Source: Cinclus cinclus (taxonomy: Eukaryota > Chordata > Aves > Passeriformes > Cinclidae). From it: a stretch of 64,000 bases of DNA. The position numbers were made by a program, and so were the translations under genes. The notes under the pieces are model-generated. The model ran no database searches. It saw nothing but the letters and a program-made list of their open reading frames with translations, and had not been told where the DNA came from. Below are positions 1-12,500 of this stretch, one piece after another. The stretch lies in assembly GCF_963662255.1 (NCBI RefSeq), contig NC_085059.1, positions 10,139,234-10,203,233 on the forward strand. Direction: 5' to 3'. Positions within the stretch are counted from its first letter, which is position 1. The number at the start of each line of letters is the position of its first letter.

Positions 1-769
1 AGATAATTGAAACAGTGGTTTGGAGAGAAGCATCTTCAAAATTCTCAAAAAAACCAATAAAGTTTATTTTTCTGTACAACTCCTCTGGCAGGGAGGAGGA
101 GGAGATAATTGTGAAGTATTAGGGAGTTCTGCCCTGTGGTATAGATGGAATTGGTAAAGGAGTCTAAGCTCACAGTCTAACATCATCAGGTTTTTTAAGG
201 TGATTCATTGTATGCTTACTCTAGAAAGAAAAAAATCTCTTCTGTTAAATAAATTGGCTTTACCAAGGCTTTTTCTTTTTTCTTCCTCCCAACACACCTA
301 AAGGGGAATTTCTGAGCTTGAAAATAAAACCCCACTTCAGCTTCTCCTGTGTGTTTTAAATGTCCCTGTTTTGTTCTGGCTTTTTTAGTAGCTTGGGAGT
401 AGATGTGGCCAGGTCTCTTGTGATTCACACTCATTTGCAAACAGACAAAACAGAAGTATCTGAGAGTTCCTTGGTGCAGCAGTCCGTGAAGCAGCTGCTG
501 AAGGCTGCTGTTGAATTGGATGTGTCTTGCCAGGCTTCTGTATGTGACAGAGTTCAGTGAGATACTACATTTGAGTTTGGAAAAAGAAGGACTAAGAGGC
601 TTATAAAAGAGAAGAGAAATCAGGGATGTAAGAAGAGTGAAAGGGCAGATTAGGAAGTTAGTAAAGGTGGTAGAATTGCGTGCTTAGTCAAAAAAGAAAT
701 GGGAACAAGAGAAGCAGCACTTTGTGAGTTTATTAAACCTTGGTGTGCTCAGCTGTAGGCAGATCTGTT
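1..769. other. Non-coding stretch, no gene recognised
   Basis: AT-rich sequence. Reading frames are short and show no recognisable domain. The right part (about 550-769) leads directly into a CR1 LINE relic and may belong to it, but I could not match it to a named CR1 segment. Confidence 0.5.
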
Positions 770-1386
770 TTCTGTATCTCAAGGTTTGATGGAGTTAGAA
801 AAGGCGCAAAGAAAAGCAACTGCAACATGAAAGGATGTGGACATTTCTTATAAGAAACTAAAAAAAAAAAAAAAAGGCTGTGACTGCAGTCTGGAGGGAA
901 AAAAAAAAAAAGGCTAAAGTAGGGGAAAGCCAAAGTCTACAAAGTCATGAAAATTAAGTTAATGAAAAACTGGTATTGATCAAATCCCTTGGTGCTAGAA
1001 CAAACATTGGTTGGACTGCTCAGAGGTTGGTTTAAGTCAAAGGATGTACGTTTTTATTGAGATGTTTGCAAATGTAATGGAATTGCCACAACAGGCTGAG
1101 GTGACACCTGAACAGTATCAGCAAGGAGTAGAAGCAGTTGGACACATTTCTTCTATAAAAGGAGTAAATTTTTAATTGCTCATTGAAAGGAACCTTGCAG
1201 CAATGTGTGCTCTAGATGCACTAACACAGTGGGATGAGGCACAAGGAAACAACACGGCCAGTGGACTACACTAAAGGGAAAAGCCTTCTTCTTCTCTTAA
1301 AACTGTCTTGTACAGCACGGCCCAGAGCAGAACACAACACTGCGTAATATCTTACTCAACAGGCCGTTCCTTATGTTCTTATGTAA
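770..1386 (+). mobile_element. Old CR1 LINE, 3' end of ORF2 plus 3' UTR, heavily decayed
   Basis: Plus-strand sequence at 788-823 reads in one frame as a residue string close to LEKAQRKAT, matching the LEKVQRRAT block near the C-terminus of CR1 ORF2. It is followed by a degenerate counterpart of the SYEERL block (about 842-880), a 'cagtctggagg' counterpart of the FSLEKRR block (about 888), and 'gtctacaaagtcatga' (935-950), the YKVM block. Next comes 'ggaattgccacaacagg' (1079-1095), which resembles the WN-LP block coding for the end of the protein. The relic ends in 'ccttatgttcttatgta' at about 1369-1385, like the short terminal repeat of older amniote CR1 families. Stops and A-rich expansions (860-875, 900-912) break the frame. 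The element is 5'-truncated, as is usual for CR1, and non-functional. The blocks were assigned from memory of CR1 proteins, not by alignment. Confidence 0.75.
860..912 (+). repeat. Two poly(A) runs inside the CR1 relic
   Basis: A run of 16 A at 860-875 and a second run of about 13 A at 900-912 lie within the degenerate CR1 ORF2 end. They replace purine-rich codons of the protein and probably grew by replication slippage. Confidence 0.85.
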
Positions 1387-4300
1387 GAAAATGTGTTCTA
1401 ATTTCTCTTTACAGGTTGCTATGAGCTGTGAACACTTTCATGCCTAGTTCACTTTGAATGACTGGATCTGACTCAGGGCTTTTTTTCTTCAGGTAACTTA
1501 TCTTCTTGCTTCAAAATTCTGAGGCATGCGCCCTGAATTTTTATTTTTTTAACTTCCTTGAAAAATTTCTTAAGAGTCCCTGGTGGTTTAGTAATTATTT
1601 TACAGCAAGCTGAGTAATTCTGGCAAAATTTAACACTAGATCTGCAGTGATAAGTATGGATTAAAACTATATTTAAACATAAGACATTATGCTTTTTTAT
1701 GCTGATGGTGTTCTCAGGCCTGTACAAATAAGACCCCCATGCCCTGCATACAGGGAGAAGATACTGAAGCAGCACTATATAAGGCAAAATATGCTGATAT
1801 TTTAAAAAACAAAGAAAATAATAATGTACATAAGTTAAAAAAAATATTATTTTAATGAAATAAAGATGCTAATCATTATTTACCCTGGGTAGATGGAGCA
1901 CATTACTTGTGTTCTGCTGTTTCCCAGACACAAATGGAAGTTAAAAAATACCCAGAGCCCCAGAGTCACACATAGAAAGTGAATAATCACTAGAGTTAAA
2001 TATTTTCTGAAAACAGTACTGATATCTCTGAAAGACACTGAATTGCCTGTCAGAATCTTGCTCTGTGAAAAGGTTTTGCTTTTCATAACCAGCTTCTCCT
2101 TGAGCATTTTCTGTTTGCTGAAGGACCAACCATTTAAATTTCAGCTATTTACTGGGAGGTTTACCATGTTCATTTTATGAATGCCCAAGTGCACTCATGT
2201 AACCAAAACAAAAATCCTTTTGTAAGGATCTGTTAACAGATTACCTTTTTATTTCTGGTACCACACACTGTGTTATCTTGTCAGAACAGCTTTATGCTCT
2301 TTGATAAGCTTCCGTGCTTACATTTCTGCTTTCCCTGCCCCATTCTCTCTCTCTTCCAGAGTATCCCTTTAAATCTTCTCCCTTACCCCTACTCACACTT
2401 TTAAATCTGAAACTTTGAAAGGCAAAATATTCCAGCTAGAGAATTGATGGCTTCGTGCCCAGTTGTCATCTAATTCTTATGTCTCCTCTCAGTACCATCC
2501 TCTGTCAGAAGGTCACACTTCTCTCAACTCTGCTGACTGTAGAGAGAGGAACAGGAGACAGAGTGATTATGGAAAAAGCTTCCTGGAAATAATTGCTCAA
2601 TAAATTTAGCCAAGCGCTAAATTTATATGAGTGAAGGAGGGAGTGTTGGATTTTATTGCTTCTACTCAATAGAGACAACAGTAGGTTTGAGATTTGAGAT
2701 TTTTTTTTTTTTGTCTACATCTTTGCCTTTATCTTGGGCCAAAACTACATTTTCAAATTTTCCAGCGTTGCTGTAGGTTTTGCGTCCTTCAAGGGAAGGG
2801 AAGAAAGTTTCCTCCACTTCGATTTGCTTTTATCCATTAAACTGGGGAGGTATTGTCTGACTGGGAAATCCAGCAGTCTCTATTTTCAGGAGCTGTGCTT
2901 CTATATCACCAGAAAGTATCTTATGCCCAGTGTAAATAAAAAGTCACAAATTTATTTCACTTTGAACAGGCCTCGTATGGTATATTTTTTTCTTCCCTCT
3001 CAACCCTAAATATGAAGAACTTGTGTGGGAGAAAAAAAAAAATAACCAATCTAGAAAAAGCAGCAGAACAATGCATATTTCTGCCAAACTTCTAATCTCA
3101 TCAATCTGAGGCTGTGCAGTGAAATGTCTCCTGGCAGGCACTCAAAGAGTGCACCCTAAGGAAAACTCAGAGAAATGTTTTAACATCACAGTCTTCACAT
3201 GATCATTATGGGGCATCTAAACTTAAAGCAGGTATCTGTATGCAATTTCACATGTGCTCTGAATGCTGCTAAAATGAGCTCTCTTACTCATGTACTTACT
3301 TCATTTTGTATTTAATTCTTGCAGGGTATTTATTGCTTGTATTTCTAATAGTTTGTTTTCTAGTTTTTTAGAGGATACAGATTGTGAAATGAACATGTGA
3401 ATGGGTTTTTATCATTTGGTTTTGCTTTGCTAGAATTTGGAAATCAGTTTATAAAGGTCTAAGCCGATGTTTGGAATTCCTGGGGGAAAAAAATAAAAAA
3501 AACTATTCATAGTTTTCCAGGGTACTCGTCATATTATGAGAAGTAAAAGCAGAAGAAAAGGGCAGATGCATTGATCCTAATTTCAAATAAACTTGTAAGA
3601 GATATAGGTTAATGTAAAACTACATTCAGGATACTTCTAGCAAAATTAAATACTAATAAATTAAATGTTAATGAGGAGACATGAAAGCAGACACGGACTC
3701 ATTTAACAAAGAGAAAAATATGAGCAGGGGAGAAAACAACAACATTTTAATGAGATCCTGGGAAACAGGTGAAAGAGAAGAGATTGCTAATGGAATGGTA
3801 TAATTTTTGTCAGAAAAATTAAGTTAAAGTCATTTTTATTTCTTCAGTTCCACAACAAGAAAAGATACAATTTAGCAGACATTAAAATTATTAATTAGTC
3901 AATTAGTTTTAATGTCTGCTAAATTCTGGTTTTTGTAAGACAAGATAGATGGCTGTAAAGAAAGGGCCCAAATGAGAGGCAGTGGCTTTTCACAGGCACT
4001 GATATCACTGATCTGGGATATGCAGCATTTAGTGTTCCGAGTATCAGAGACAGTGGTTTGAAAGAGCTGAAATGGGGCAGATTCACACTGAGCATAGGAA
4101 AAACAGACTTTGGGGATTTGCAAATAATGAACTGCATTGAGGATGTTTAGGATGAGCTCAGTGAATTGTCACTGACTTCCTGTTGTGATGGATATAACCA
4201 TTATTCTTGCCAGCTTACACAGGAGTAAAAGTTTGCTGATGCCTGGAAATGCTAGAGAGCTAAAAGCCATGAAAACTAAGTGACACGTAGGATTGTGTGA

Positions 4301-4500
4301 AACTGAAAAACGATGACAGAAGATATTAAATGATCATTTAAGACTCCAAAGAGATCATTAAAAAGCAATAGAGATGCTAAATAGAACTTTGATTTCTGCC
4401 TCTCCCCTCTTTCCCACACTATGAGATGACAGAGGCTTTTAAGGCCAGAAATTACAATGAACAGACTCTTTAAATTATGCTTTTACAAAGATGTGTGAAG
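1387..4500. other. Non-coding AT-rich stretch
   Basis: No reading frame with recognisable domains on either strand. It contains a T12 run at about 2701-2712, short A runs, and the inverted repeat at 3869-3925 listed separately. I see nothing else that can be named. Confidence 0.5.
3869..3925. repeat. Perfect 19-bp inverted repeat with 19-nt spacer
   Basis: The left arm 3869-3887 (aatttagcagacattaaaa) is the exact reverse complement of the right arm 3907-3925 (ttttaatgtctgctaaatt). The spacer 3888-3906 is AT-only apart from one 'gtc'. The pairing stops sharply at both outer ends. A transcript across it would fold into a 19-bp stem on either strand. It could be a small palindromic transposon remnant, a template-switch product, or a hairpin RNA; the sequence alone does not decide. 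Confidence 0.9.
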
Positions 4501-4544
4501 AAATATGTAATAAACGAATGAGAAAATTAAAAGGTCCACTTAGT

Positions 4545-4550
4545 TTTATT
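4545..4550 (-). terminator. Polyadenylation signal of LTR copy 1
   Basis: AATAAA on the minus strand, about 40 bp before the LTR's 3' edge and about 145 bp after the TATA box, as expected for an R/U5 region. It is degraded to TATAAA in copy 2 at 50819-50824. Confidence 0.6.
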
Positions 4551-4692
4551 TAAAAACACCAGAGGCGAGAACCTAGGATAAGCCCCGGCCCTACTCAGCA
4601 AGGCAGCCAGACAAATAACTGTGTGCTGCACAGGGTGCTCCTCAGGACACCAAGCGCCATGGAAGGACCAGGTGCCGAGCACCCGGGGAGTC

Positions 4693-4698
4693 TTTATA
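4693..4698 (-). promoter_or_regulatory. TATA box of LTR copy 1
   Basis: TATAAA on the minus strand, about 20-50 bp downstream of inverted CCAAT motifs in LTR orientation. It places the U3/R boundary near plus 4660-4670. Confidence 0.6.
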
Positions 4699-7600
4699 GC
4701 CTTGGCCCCTCACGGATTGGTGCCTTGTTCAGTCCTCGCCGCGATTGGTTCCTTTCTCGGTCGCTGGTTGGTTCATACGGAGGTGCAGTCTGGACCAATC
4801 ATTTTGGAGCCCTTTGTTCTCATAGGCCGGCGCATCGTCCAATCGCAGTTCAAGCTGCTGTCCCCACCCCACGGAGTAAGGATCTAGAAAGTTCCCTTCA
4901 CCCGGCCAGCTGAGCAGCGATCAGCTCCCCTCAATATCCACACAGACACCCGCACTGCAGTGCCACCAACCTGTCAATCGTCTTACTCATAGCTTCATAA
5001 CAACCGATTAACGATTCATAACTCCATAACAATTAATTAACAAGTCGTAACCTTATAACAATTAATAACTTTATCACATTAATTAACAACCCACAGCCCT
5101 ACCCTGGAACATTAACACATTTGTAACAAAATAGATCGTCTCAATTCCAGTAATACAAAGTACTTCACATCTACTCACACATCAAAGCTGTAATTAACCC
5201 TGTACCACCCAAACATGTTCCTTGTTCCAACTGCCCTCGCTGCAAAGCTCCAGTGTGGTGGTTGTCTCTTTAAACAATAAAGAAAATGTAGAAAAAGCAT
5301 AAAGATTGATAGTTCCACAAACTGTCATAACCTGTTGAAAAGATTGACTCTGAACTGAAAATACAGACAGCTCCTCCACCATCTGTCATACCTGGAGATA
5401 TCTGGCATGTAGCTACAGCAGTGTCAGGTGGGAAAACTACAGGAGACATTCTAGGGTCATAGATATAATCAAAACAGAAAGAAAGGATGCTGTGTAGGTG
5501 TTAGATGCCAGAAATGGTTTCCTGATAAATACCAGTTTGAGGGGGGAGAAATAAAGGAACTTCCATAATGCTAAAGGAAATAAAGGGAGGTCTGAATAAC
5601 CACAGAGGGAATAAGGAAAAGTGAACTCAAAGCTCTAAGGTGATGCAGGGACAGTTGCCTGCTGCAGGTATGTCTACAAGTAAGGAGGCTGACTCCTGCA
5701 ATACCAACTGGGAGTTCTGAACACTTTCCAGGAGGCATTTGTAGGACTTTAAAAGGTCTGAGAATCTCTGGGGACTTGGCTTTGCATCTACTCATCAATG
5801 GTGTCCTACCAATTAATTTAGCTACGAGACAGTCAGTTTAAATTTTTGTCATTGAGTGGGCATCCTGAAAAACTTAACTCTTTCCATTCTTTCAGTTTGC
5901 TGCTATTTGGAGCAAATTCTATGCTTGTTTAGAAAACATTTTAACAAATACTAGCTTGCTTTACATATGTGCTTGGGTTGGGGATGTTGTTTACATAAGT
6001 TTAAAGCGAGATCCCTGCTTCTGAGTAAAGGGTAAGGTCATCACTACATGCTTGATACTTTAAGATACTGAAATGTATACACAACTATCTATCAAAAGGA
6101 TAAAAGAGAACCTTACTATAATAAAACACTCATCAAATGTTAAAATAACTTTTTAAAATTCAGTTGTAGTAACAGAAGAAGGTGAATTCTGGAACATAAA
6201 GTAGAGGGGAAAGCATTGTAAAGCAGAACTGGAAAATATAAAAGATGGCAAGAGAGATATTCATTTAGTTGGAGTATTTTTCTGACTAATAATTACATTT
6301 GAAAGGCCAAAGAACACACACTCCTTATGGCATCTATGATTGGGAAGGATATGAAAGTATTTGGAATTTGACTTGATGAGTAATTGCTCAATGCAAATCT
6401 GTAGTGGTAGAACGCTCAAATTAGAATGAGGTCATCTGGGCTCCACTAATTCACACCAGCTGTGAAGCATATTCAAATTAGTTTCCATCAGCTGTGAGTT
6501 TGGGTAGAAGTTCATTTTACTGGCAGGGATTGTTGTGGAAAGTACCTATAAGTCAGTAACAGGCAGGTAATAAGAAAACTCTTTTGATCTACTTATAGCA
6601 TAATTCAGAGAAATGGGCTTATTCCTATAATCATGTAATGGTTAAGAAAATGCACAAGAAGATTTAATACATGAAATTCTGCAAATTTCATTCTGTTTTT
6701 GTGGGCTAGCTGTTAAATTTTGCATCATTAGAAAATTTAAAAGTGATGTCTACCATTACACTAAAGACAAATAGTGCTTAGACGGTGGGTTCCTGACAGG
6801 AAGAAAATACATGGACAGTAGTATGAAGGACTTTATTATCTTTAGAATGGCCTTTGACTCTGTGTTGCATTTTGGAAAGCAGTTGCTGTCTAACTAGAAT
6901 TTTATTAAAATTTTATCAGAGGAGGTAACTAGGAATGTAGAATTGTAGCATTCCATGTTTATCAATACCTTTGTTATTTTAAAACATATGTTGGAGAGAA
7001 ATCGAGGATTCCTCTATTATCTTCCCTGTCTTGTATTATAGTCCAAGAGTTCAGTGTAGAAGCAGTATATGATCAGTACAGGCAATTCCTAAAGTGCTGA
7101 TGGATAAAGCTGGACAAATTTAGCTTTTGTAATCAAGTAGTCTTCCTAGGCTTGATACGTTTTTTTTTCCTTCTACCAGGGCAACTTTCAAATATTTTTC
7201 TCTGAATCTGCTGTTTTTCTTAACTCTCTCTCTGCTGTTTGTGCATTGCACTTTTTAGGTTTATAAACTCTGGAAAATACACTTTTCTCTTCCAATATTA
7301 GACACTGAATTACTTAACTTGCTGAATTAATGGTAAAGGGATTTAAGTTTGACTCTGTAATGCACATTACCTGATTATTGTTCTGCTAGAAATGAGTTGA
7401 CTCTTTCATAGGAATACTGGTACAAGTATGGGAATATACAGCTAGATACACTTACTGGCTGTAAAATCTGGTGGGGCTGTTTCTTGTGGAGTAGAATATC
7501 TTTAAGACCTAAAAACTCATGTTATATCTCTGCAAAATATTTGTATTTCAAGAAAGAGACAGATGGAAATTCCAACCATTTCTACCTTTTCACATTCTAA

Positions 7601-7917
7601 TTTGTTTCAATCCTATCAGTTCTCCCTTTTGTTCTGTGTAATAAAACTTGTATGTTTCTTTATGTAAATCTAACCTTACTGTGTGATATTACCTGAATTA
7701 GCTCTTATCCTACTTAGGCACTGTTTTCATGTAGAGAAATATGTATGTTTCTTTCTGAACTCTCTGATGAGAGAGGTCAAATCCAGAGTTTTGGGAGAAT
7801 TGTATAATGATTTGGATGGGCTGAAGTTGCAGTGATTTGTAATCCAGCAGTGACCTTATCAGAATTTTGCAGATGTTTTCAGTGGTAGTTTAATGGCCCT
7901 AACCATGTACTAGCAAT

Positions 7918-7936
7918 GGGGGGGGGGGGGGGGGGG
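7918..7936 (+). repeat. Homopolymer run of 19 G
   Basis: Uninterrupted G from 7918 to 7936, flanked by 'agcaat' and 'tgtgac'. Such a run can fold as a G-quadruplex, is prone to length change, and is a common site of sequencing error. Confidence 0.9.
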
Positions 7937-9504
7937 TGTGACTTAATTTTACATTAATTTGACACTATTGAAAATGGTTTATTATGTAATTAAGGATAAA
8001 TATGCCCCAGTGAAATAAATATCATAGTATTGACATCAGTAAGCCAGCTGGAACTCAACCTTTGATGTTCTGCTAATATTCTGTACAGGAAAGCTTGTTC
8101 AGATGAGTGTTCATCTTATCTCAGACATCACCTAAGTGTTGTGTGAGTCAGAATTTACCTACCCTCTTCTGGGGCTCCAGAGCACTGCTATCTCTTGTTC
8201 TCATTGAGCTAGACCAGGGAGGAAGTCTTGGCATCAATGTCTGCATAAAAACAGAGAAGAAAATACAAGCAGTTATTTCAGCTTGCAAAATGGAAGAATT
8301 TTGAAAAGATTCATGTGGAAGTGCAAACTGTAATAATTCAGAAAGAAACTTTTTCCTTTGTAGCTGCTACATGTGGTTGTATACTTGGAGATTGAAGACA
8401 ACTGCTCCAAAGTACTTTTTCCTTCATCACCTTCTATGTTCTATGCTCAACTTTTTTACCTCATGCAGAAAAAGGAAAACCCTGGAGTGCTTTTCACAAA
8501 AAAGGTCAGGCAGGACAGATCACAATTGTAGTACAAGCAGCGTTTATTTAATTTGATTTTCATGTGCCCTTCATTGTCTGCTATCTTTAACATTCTCATT
8601 TCCATCTGGAAGGCTGGGAAGGCGACTGACTTCCCAGCAGACACCAACTCCACAATTAGGTAGCTGGCATGCAGCTCCTGCTTCCCTGCTTGTGGAGCCT
8701 GGCTGCCTCACTGCTACCTCATGGCACGTTTGCCCCTTCTAATCCATTTGCACTGGGAACCTGGCTGCACTGATTGGCCCTGGGTCAGGAATAGGAAGGA
8801 TTCAATGAGTTTTGTAACAGCAGTGAAATTGTATATGACCAGGCATTAGAAAATCTATGGACCATGATGATTTTGAAGGCAGTTTGTTGAGTTATCAGTA
8901 CTGTGAACTCAGAAGGAAACATGCTGAGTATTTCTTTGAGGTATACTCAAGCTGTCTCATCAGGATGGCAGAAAAATGTTTTTCTCATCCTGTTGACATT
9001 AAATCAGAAACATCCTCATGAAACTGTTCCTTGCACACCTTTCTGGTGGCATATTTCATGCTGCCTGTAACCTCTGAGCAGCACTAATTTTTGAGGCTGT
9101 CTTTAAGCCTGTTCTGTTCTCTTCTCATTGCTGGTTTGCACAACTCAGAAATACTCTGGACTTCAGGGGCTGCTAAAGATGCTTCTGATATTCAAAGCCC
9201 TTTCAAAGTTTTACTGCATTTTTTCTTGCTTCTCTGAGAAGCAGCAGACCATGATCTGTAGCTGTTTGCTTGTTCTGATGTTGGCTTGCCTACAGGTTAA
9301 CGAATCAAAAAAGTTACTCTTTGAAATTAAGGCAGCTGGATGGTTTGAATCTAGAAGTAGGTAAACAAAATTCAAGCAATAAGCTTAGATAACAGATGCA
9401 CTTGGAGTGTGACTGTATTATATAACACAGTATGTCTCAAGCCAAAATTTCACAGAAATAACTTGAATGGAGGTTATTTTAGAGATTATAATTGTGGCTC
9501 TTGC

Positions 9505-9570
9505 TTTTGTTTGTTTGTTTGTTTTTTGCTTGTTTTTTTATTTTGTTGTTGTTGGTTTTGGGTTTTTTTG
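9505..9570 (+). repeat. T/G-rich low-complexity tract
   Basis: Repeated tttg units pass into ttttgttgttgttgg and ttttgggttttttt words with almost no A or C. Similar strand-asymmetric tracts occur at 16234-16283, 43628-43736 and 49951-49990. Confidence 0.8.
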
Positions 9571-12500
9571 TAACCTGTGTCCTTTCCTTTTCTCCTCCTA
9601 CTTTCCTGAGGTATTGCAGAGCTGCCCAGCACTCTGTCAAAAGCACCAGATTCAGATTTTGGGACTTCTCTTAATGACTGTGCTTCCCTCCTTCAGCCAA
9701 ATCCATCCTCACAAAATATTGCAAATAATTTGGGATCTTCAAACTATCATCAACCATGTTACCTTTGTTATTAAATCAACTGAGATTTAACCAGAGATGT
9801 TCCACGACATTACAGAGTAAGAATTTCCTTAGCCCTAATTTGTCATGATGAAATCTTCCAGGTAATGTTATTAAAAGCTAAACTTTTTGGTTTTATTATA
9901 TTTTTGATTTAATAACAATTAGGAGCCTCCTACTAAATCCAAGCCCAAGTTTTGATTTTATTTTTCCATCTTCATTTTCTGGATGTGTTCAAGAATTATC
10001 TGAATAGAACATAACATTTTCATACATCAGTTACTGACACCAGTTATTTTTATCTTTTGCTTTCCCCAGCAAACAAGACTTGTTTTCTTCCTTGTACAGA
10101 AAGGAGCTGCAGGCAGGAGAAAGGGCCACCATGGAAAAGTCAGTAGGTGCCAATCTGCATCTTCCAGCTGCCTATAACCAGGCAGAATTTGAACCAGGGA
10201 TGGGCAACAGACTTCCTTCTTCAGTGTCGAGCCTTGATTTACTCACTGTCCTTTCAGCTTCTTTACTTCTCCATGATAAAAGCATCTTTTTTTGGTTTTA
10301 CTGTGAAGGGGGAGTAGAAAAGAGGAAATAGTAAGCTGATTCTAGAATCAAATTCTAATTAATTTAAACAGTTAGAGACCATTATGCCACTAAGCCCAGT
10401 TCCTCTGCAAACAGCATAGGTGTGGATGGTGGTTTGATGTTATAGCAGAAGTTCTGTGCAGTGTTTAGTTTTCTATTCTGTTTTCTTAATTTTTGATTTG
10501 GCAGAGCTAATCTACAGATGAAATCTTAAGAAAATAAATGTTATTTCATTTAATCACCGTGAATAAAGTCAGAACCAATTTCTGTGGTTATTTCATCTCT
10601 TCTGGAAAGTGTAATGAAATCTAACACATCAAGAAAACCTTGTTCAAATTTTTATGTTCTTTACAGTTTTTCTAACTTCCTTTTCTACACTTTCTGGAGC
10701 TGGAGGTCACCAGCCACATGCCAACATATTCTAGCCCTTTTGTACAGAAGCTGATTTTAATTCCCTTCATGCTTGAGGAAGAGCTAGAGTTGGTTTGCCA
10801 CATCCTTGAGGCAGACATGCTCTGTGTATCCCAGAAGTGGCATCTGCCTGGTGTTAGGGTCAGTCTTGTTAAGTTTCTGGCTGCTGCTACCATCCTCCAG
10901 CTTTTGCTTGCATTTGCTTAGCAAAAAGAGCAGTCCAAGTGTTCCCTGACATCAGACTTTTTTCCAAGATTTTTTTTCATTGTCCTGTTGCTAATTTGAA
11001 TGTCTTGGCCAGATTCCAACGCAAGTAATTGCATTCTGTCTAAATTTCCCTGCCATTCCCATTGCAGATGTTATTTGTCACTACTTGCAAGAGTGGCACT
11101 GCTGTTGAATTTCCAGTGCATATTTGGGTAATGGACAAGAAAACTGTGAATGGAGTCCAAAAGGACTTTGCCTTTCTCCCCTTGAGATCAAATATCACAT
11201 TAATAAGCTGGTTTTGAGGAGATAACATAAAAAAAACCAAAAAACAACAAACACATTTTGTCCTGCCCAGAGTGGTGCCAAAAATGACAGAGAAACATTT
11301 GCTGGCAATGTGTTCTTTATATCAGTTCTTTAATTACCAGAAACAAGTTGGATGTAGAGTTATTGCATTTGAACAACTGAGATCCAGAGGTCCTGGATTT
11401 CAGGTTTTCATCCAGTTTAAACTGATAGGTCCCATTTAATTTGCCTTAGTTAAACTGCATTTATGGCAAATAGGGCCACAGACTTTCAAAGACTCCACGT
11501 TCAACTTTCATGATCTCTGTAACCTCTGCCCCTGAAGACTGTGATCTCTAGAAATTAACTTTCATTTCATCAGCTGCATAGTAGAAATGGATTCATAACT
11601 ATGTTTCATCTATTGCTGAGACTCTCTCTCACAGTGCCTACACACATATATTTGGCTTCTGATATGTGAAATAATTCAGGAAAAAATTACCTTTAAGGTG
11701 ATCTGGGAGATCAGTAGGCACAGAATATTACTTTAAACCTTTATGAATATGTTAGGTTTTCTTACTCCTGACTTGCTGTGATCTATTATAATGTTTATTC
11801 TGATAGGCATTTATGATCTCTCTGAATCAGATTGTTTTTGACAAATGAGGTTTGTTCTCTAGTTTAAAAGATATATATTCCACAAGTGTTTGAAACTGAA
11901 TAAACAGATGTCAGCAAGGTGCAGTGTGGCTTCATAAAATTTAATTAAAGATGCTTCTCTAGAGGCTTCAGAACAGAGAATTTATTGTAAGGTGAAAAGC
12001 CTTAGCCTATTGCATTAGGTGTGGTTTTTATTTCTGTGGTTTCTTAAATTATTCTATCTCTCTAGATAAAGAAATAAAAGGTTAAACCTAATTCTCTGTT
12101 TAGAAGAGGACAGAACAATTTTAATCTTTTTTATTATTATTTCTCCCTGGAAATGTCATATGTTTTCACTTTTGCCATAACAGCTGTTTCCACCTCAGTG
12201 GTACAAGAACAGATCTCCTAACTAACTCACCCTGTGTTGTATAGTGTCTGGAGGAAGAAAAGGCATGTAGAAATTTGGCATAGGACAAAGTTTTCCATTA
12301 GATCAGTAGAGTCTCTGATAGAGCCAGAACTACAAACAGCACTGTTTTGTTCTGCATGTGCATGGTAACAAGTATTACATTCTCATTATAAAGCAGTGGA
12401 AGTAAAAAGATTTGCAGTGCACTAAGCAGGTCCAGCCTTGCAGATCCCAGAGTGCTGCAGGGTAGTGTTATCAGGAGCAGTCCAGCTATGGCAGCAGGGA

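Larger units (their letters stand above)
4506..5128 (-). mobile_element. Solo LTR of an endogenous retrovirus, copy 1 (minus orientation)
   Basis: The element begins with TG at 4506 (tgtaataaacga) and ends with CA at 5128 (ttgtaaca). It is flanked by a perfect 5-bp duplication, aaata, at 4501-4505 and 5129-5133. Control signals read on the minus strand. Several inverted CCAAT motifs lie upstream (for example 4716-4720 and 4744-4748), a TATA box (TATAAA) is at 4693-4698, and AATAAA is at 4545-4550 close to the 3' end. The 5' part on the minus strand (plus 4980-5128) is a chain of AT-rich 'cataacaattaattaac'-like words, while the centre is much richer in G+C and CpG than the surroundings. No internal retroviral sequence flanks it, so it is a solo LTR left by recombination. 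A second diverged copy lies at 50779-51373. Five-bp duplications occur in ERVL and in some ERV1 groups, so the class is left open. Confidence 0.85.

Noticed and set aside
4621..4913. Overlapping 88- and 96-codon frames on the plus strand
   Set aside because: They are antisense to the LTR promoter region at 4506-5128 and exist because that region is GC-rich and poor in stop codons.
8610..8640. 9-bp perfect stem (gctgggaag / cttcccagc)
   Set aside because: Short stems of this size are expected by chance; the surroundings do not extend the pairing.
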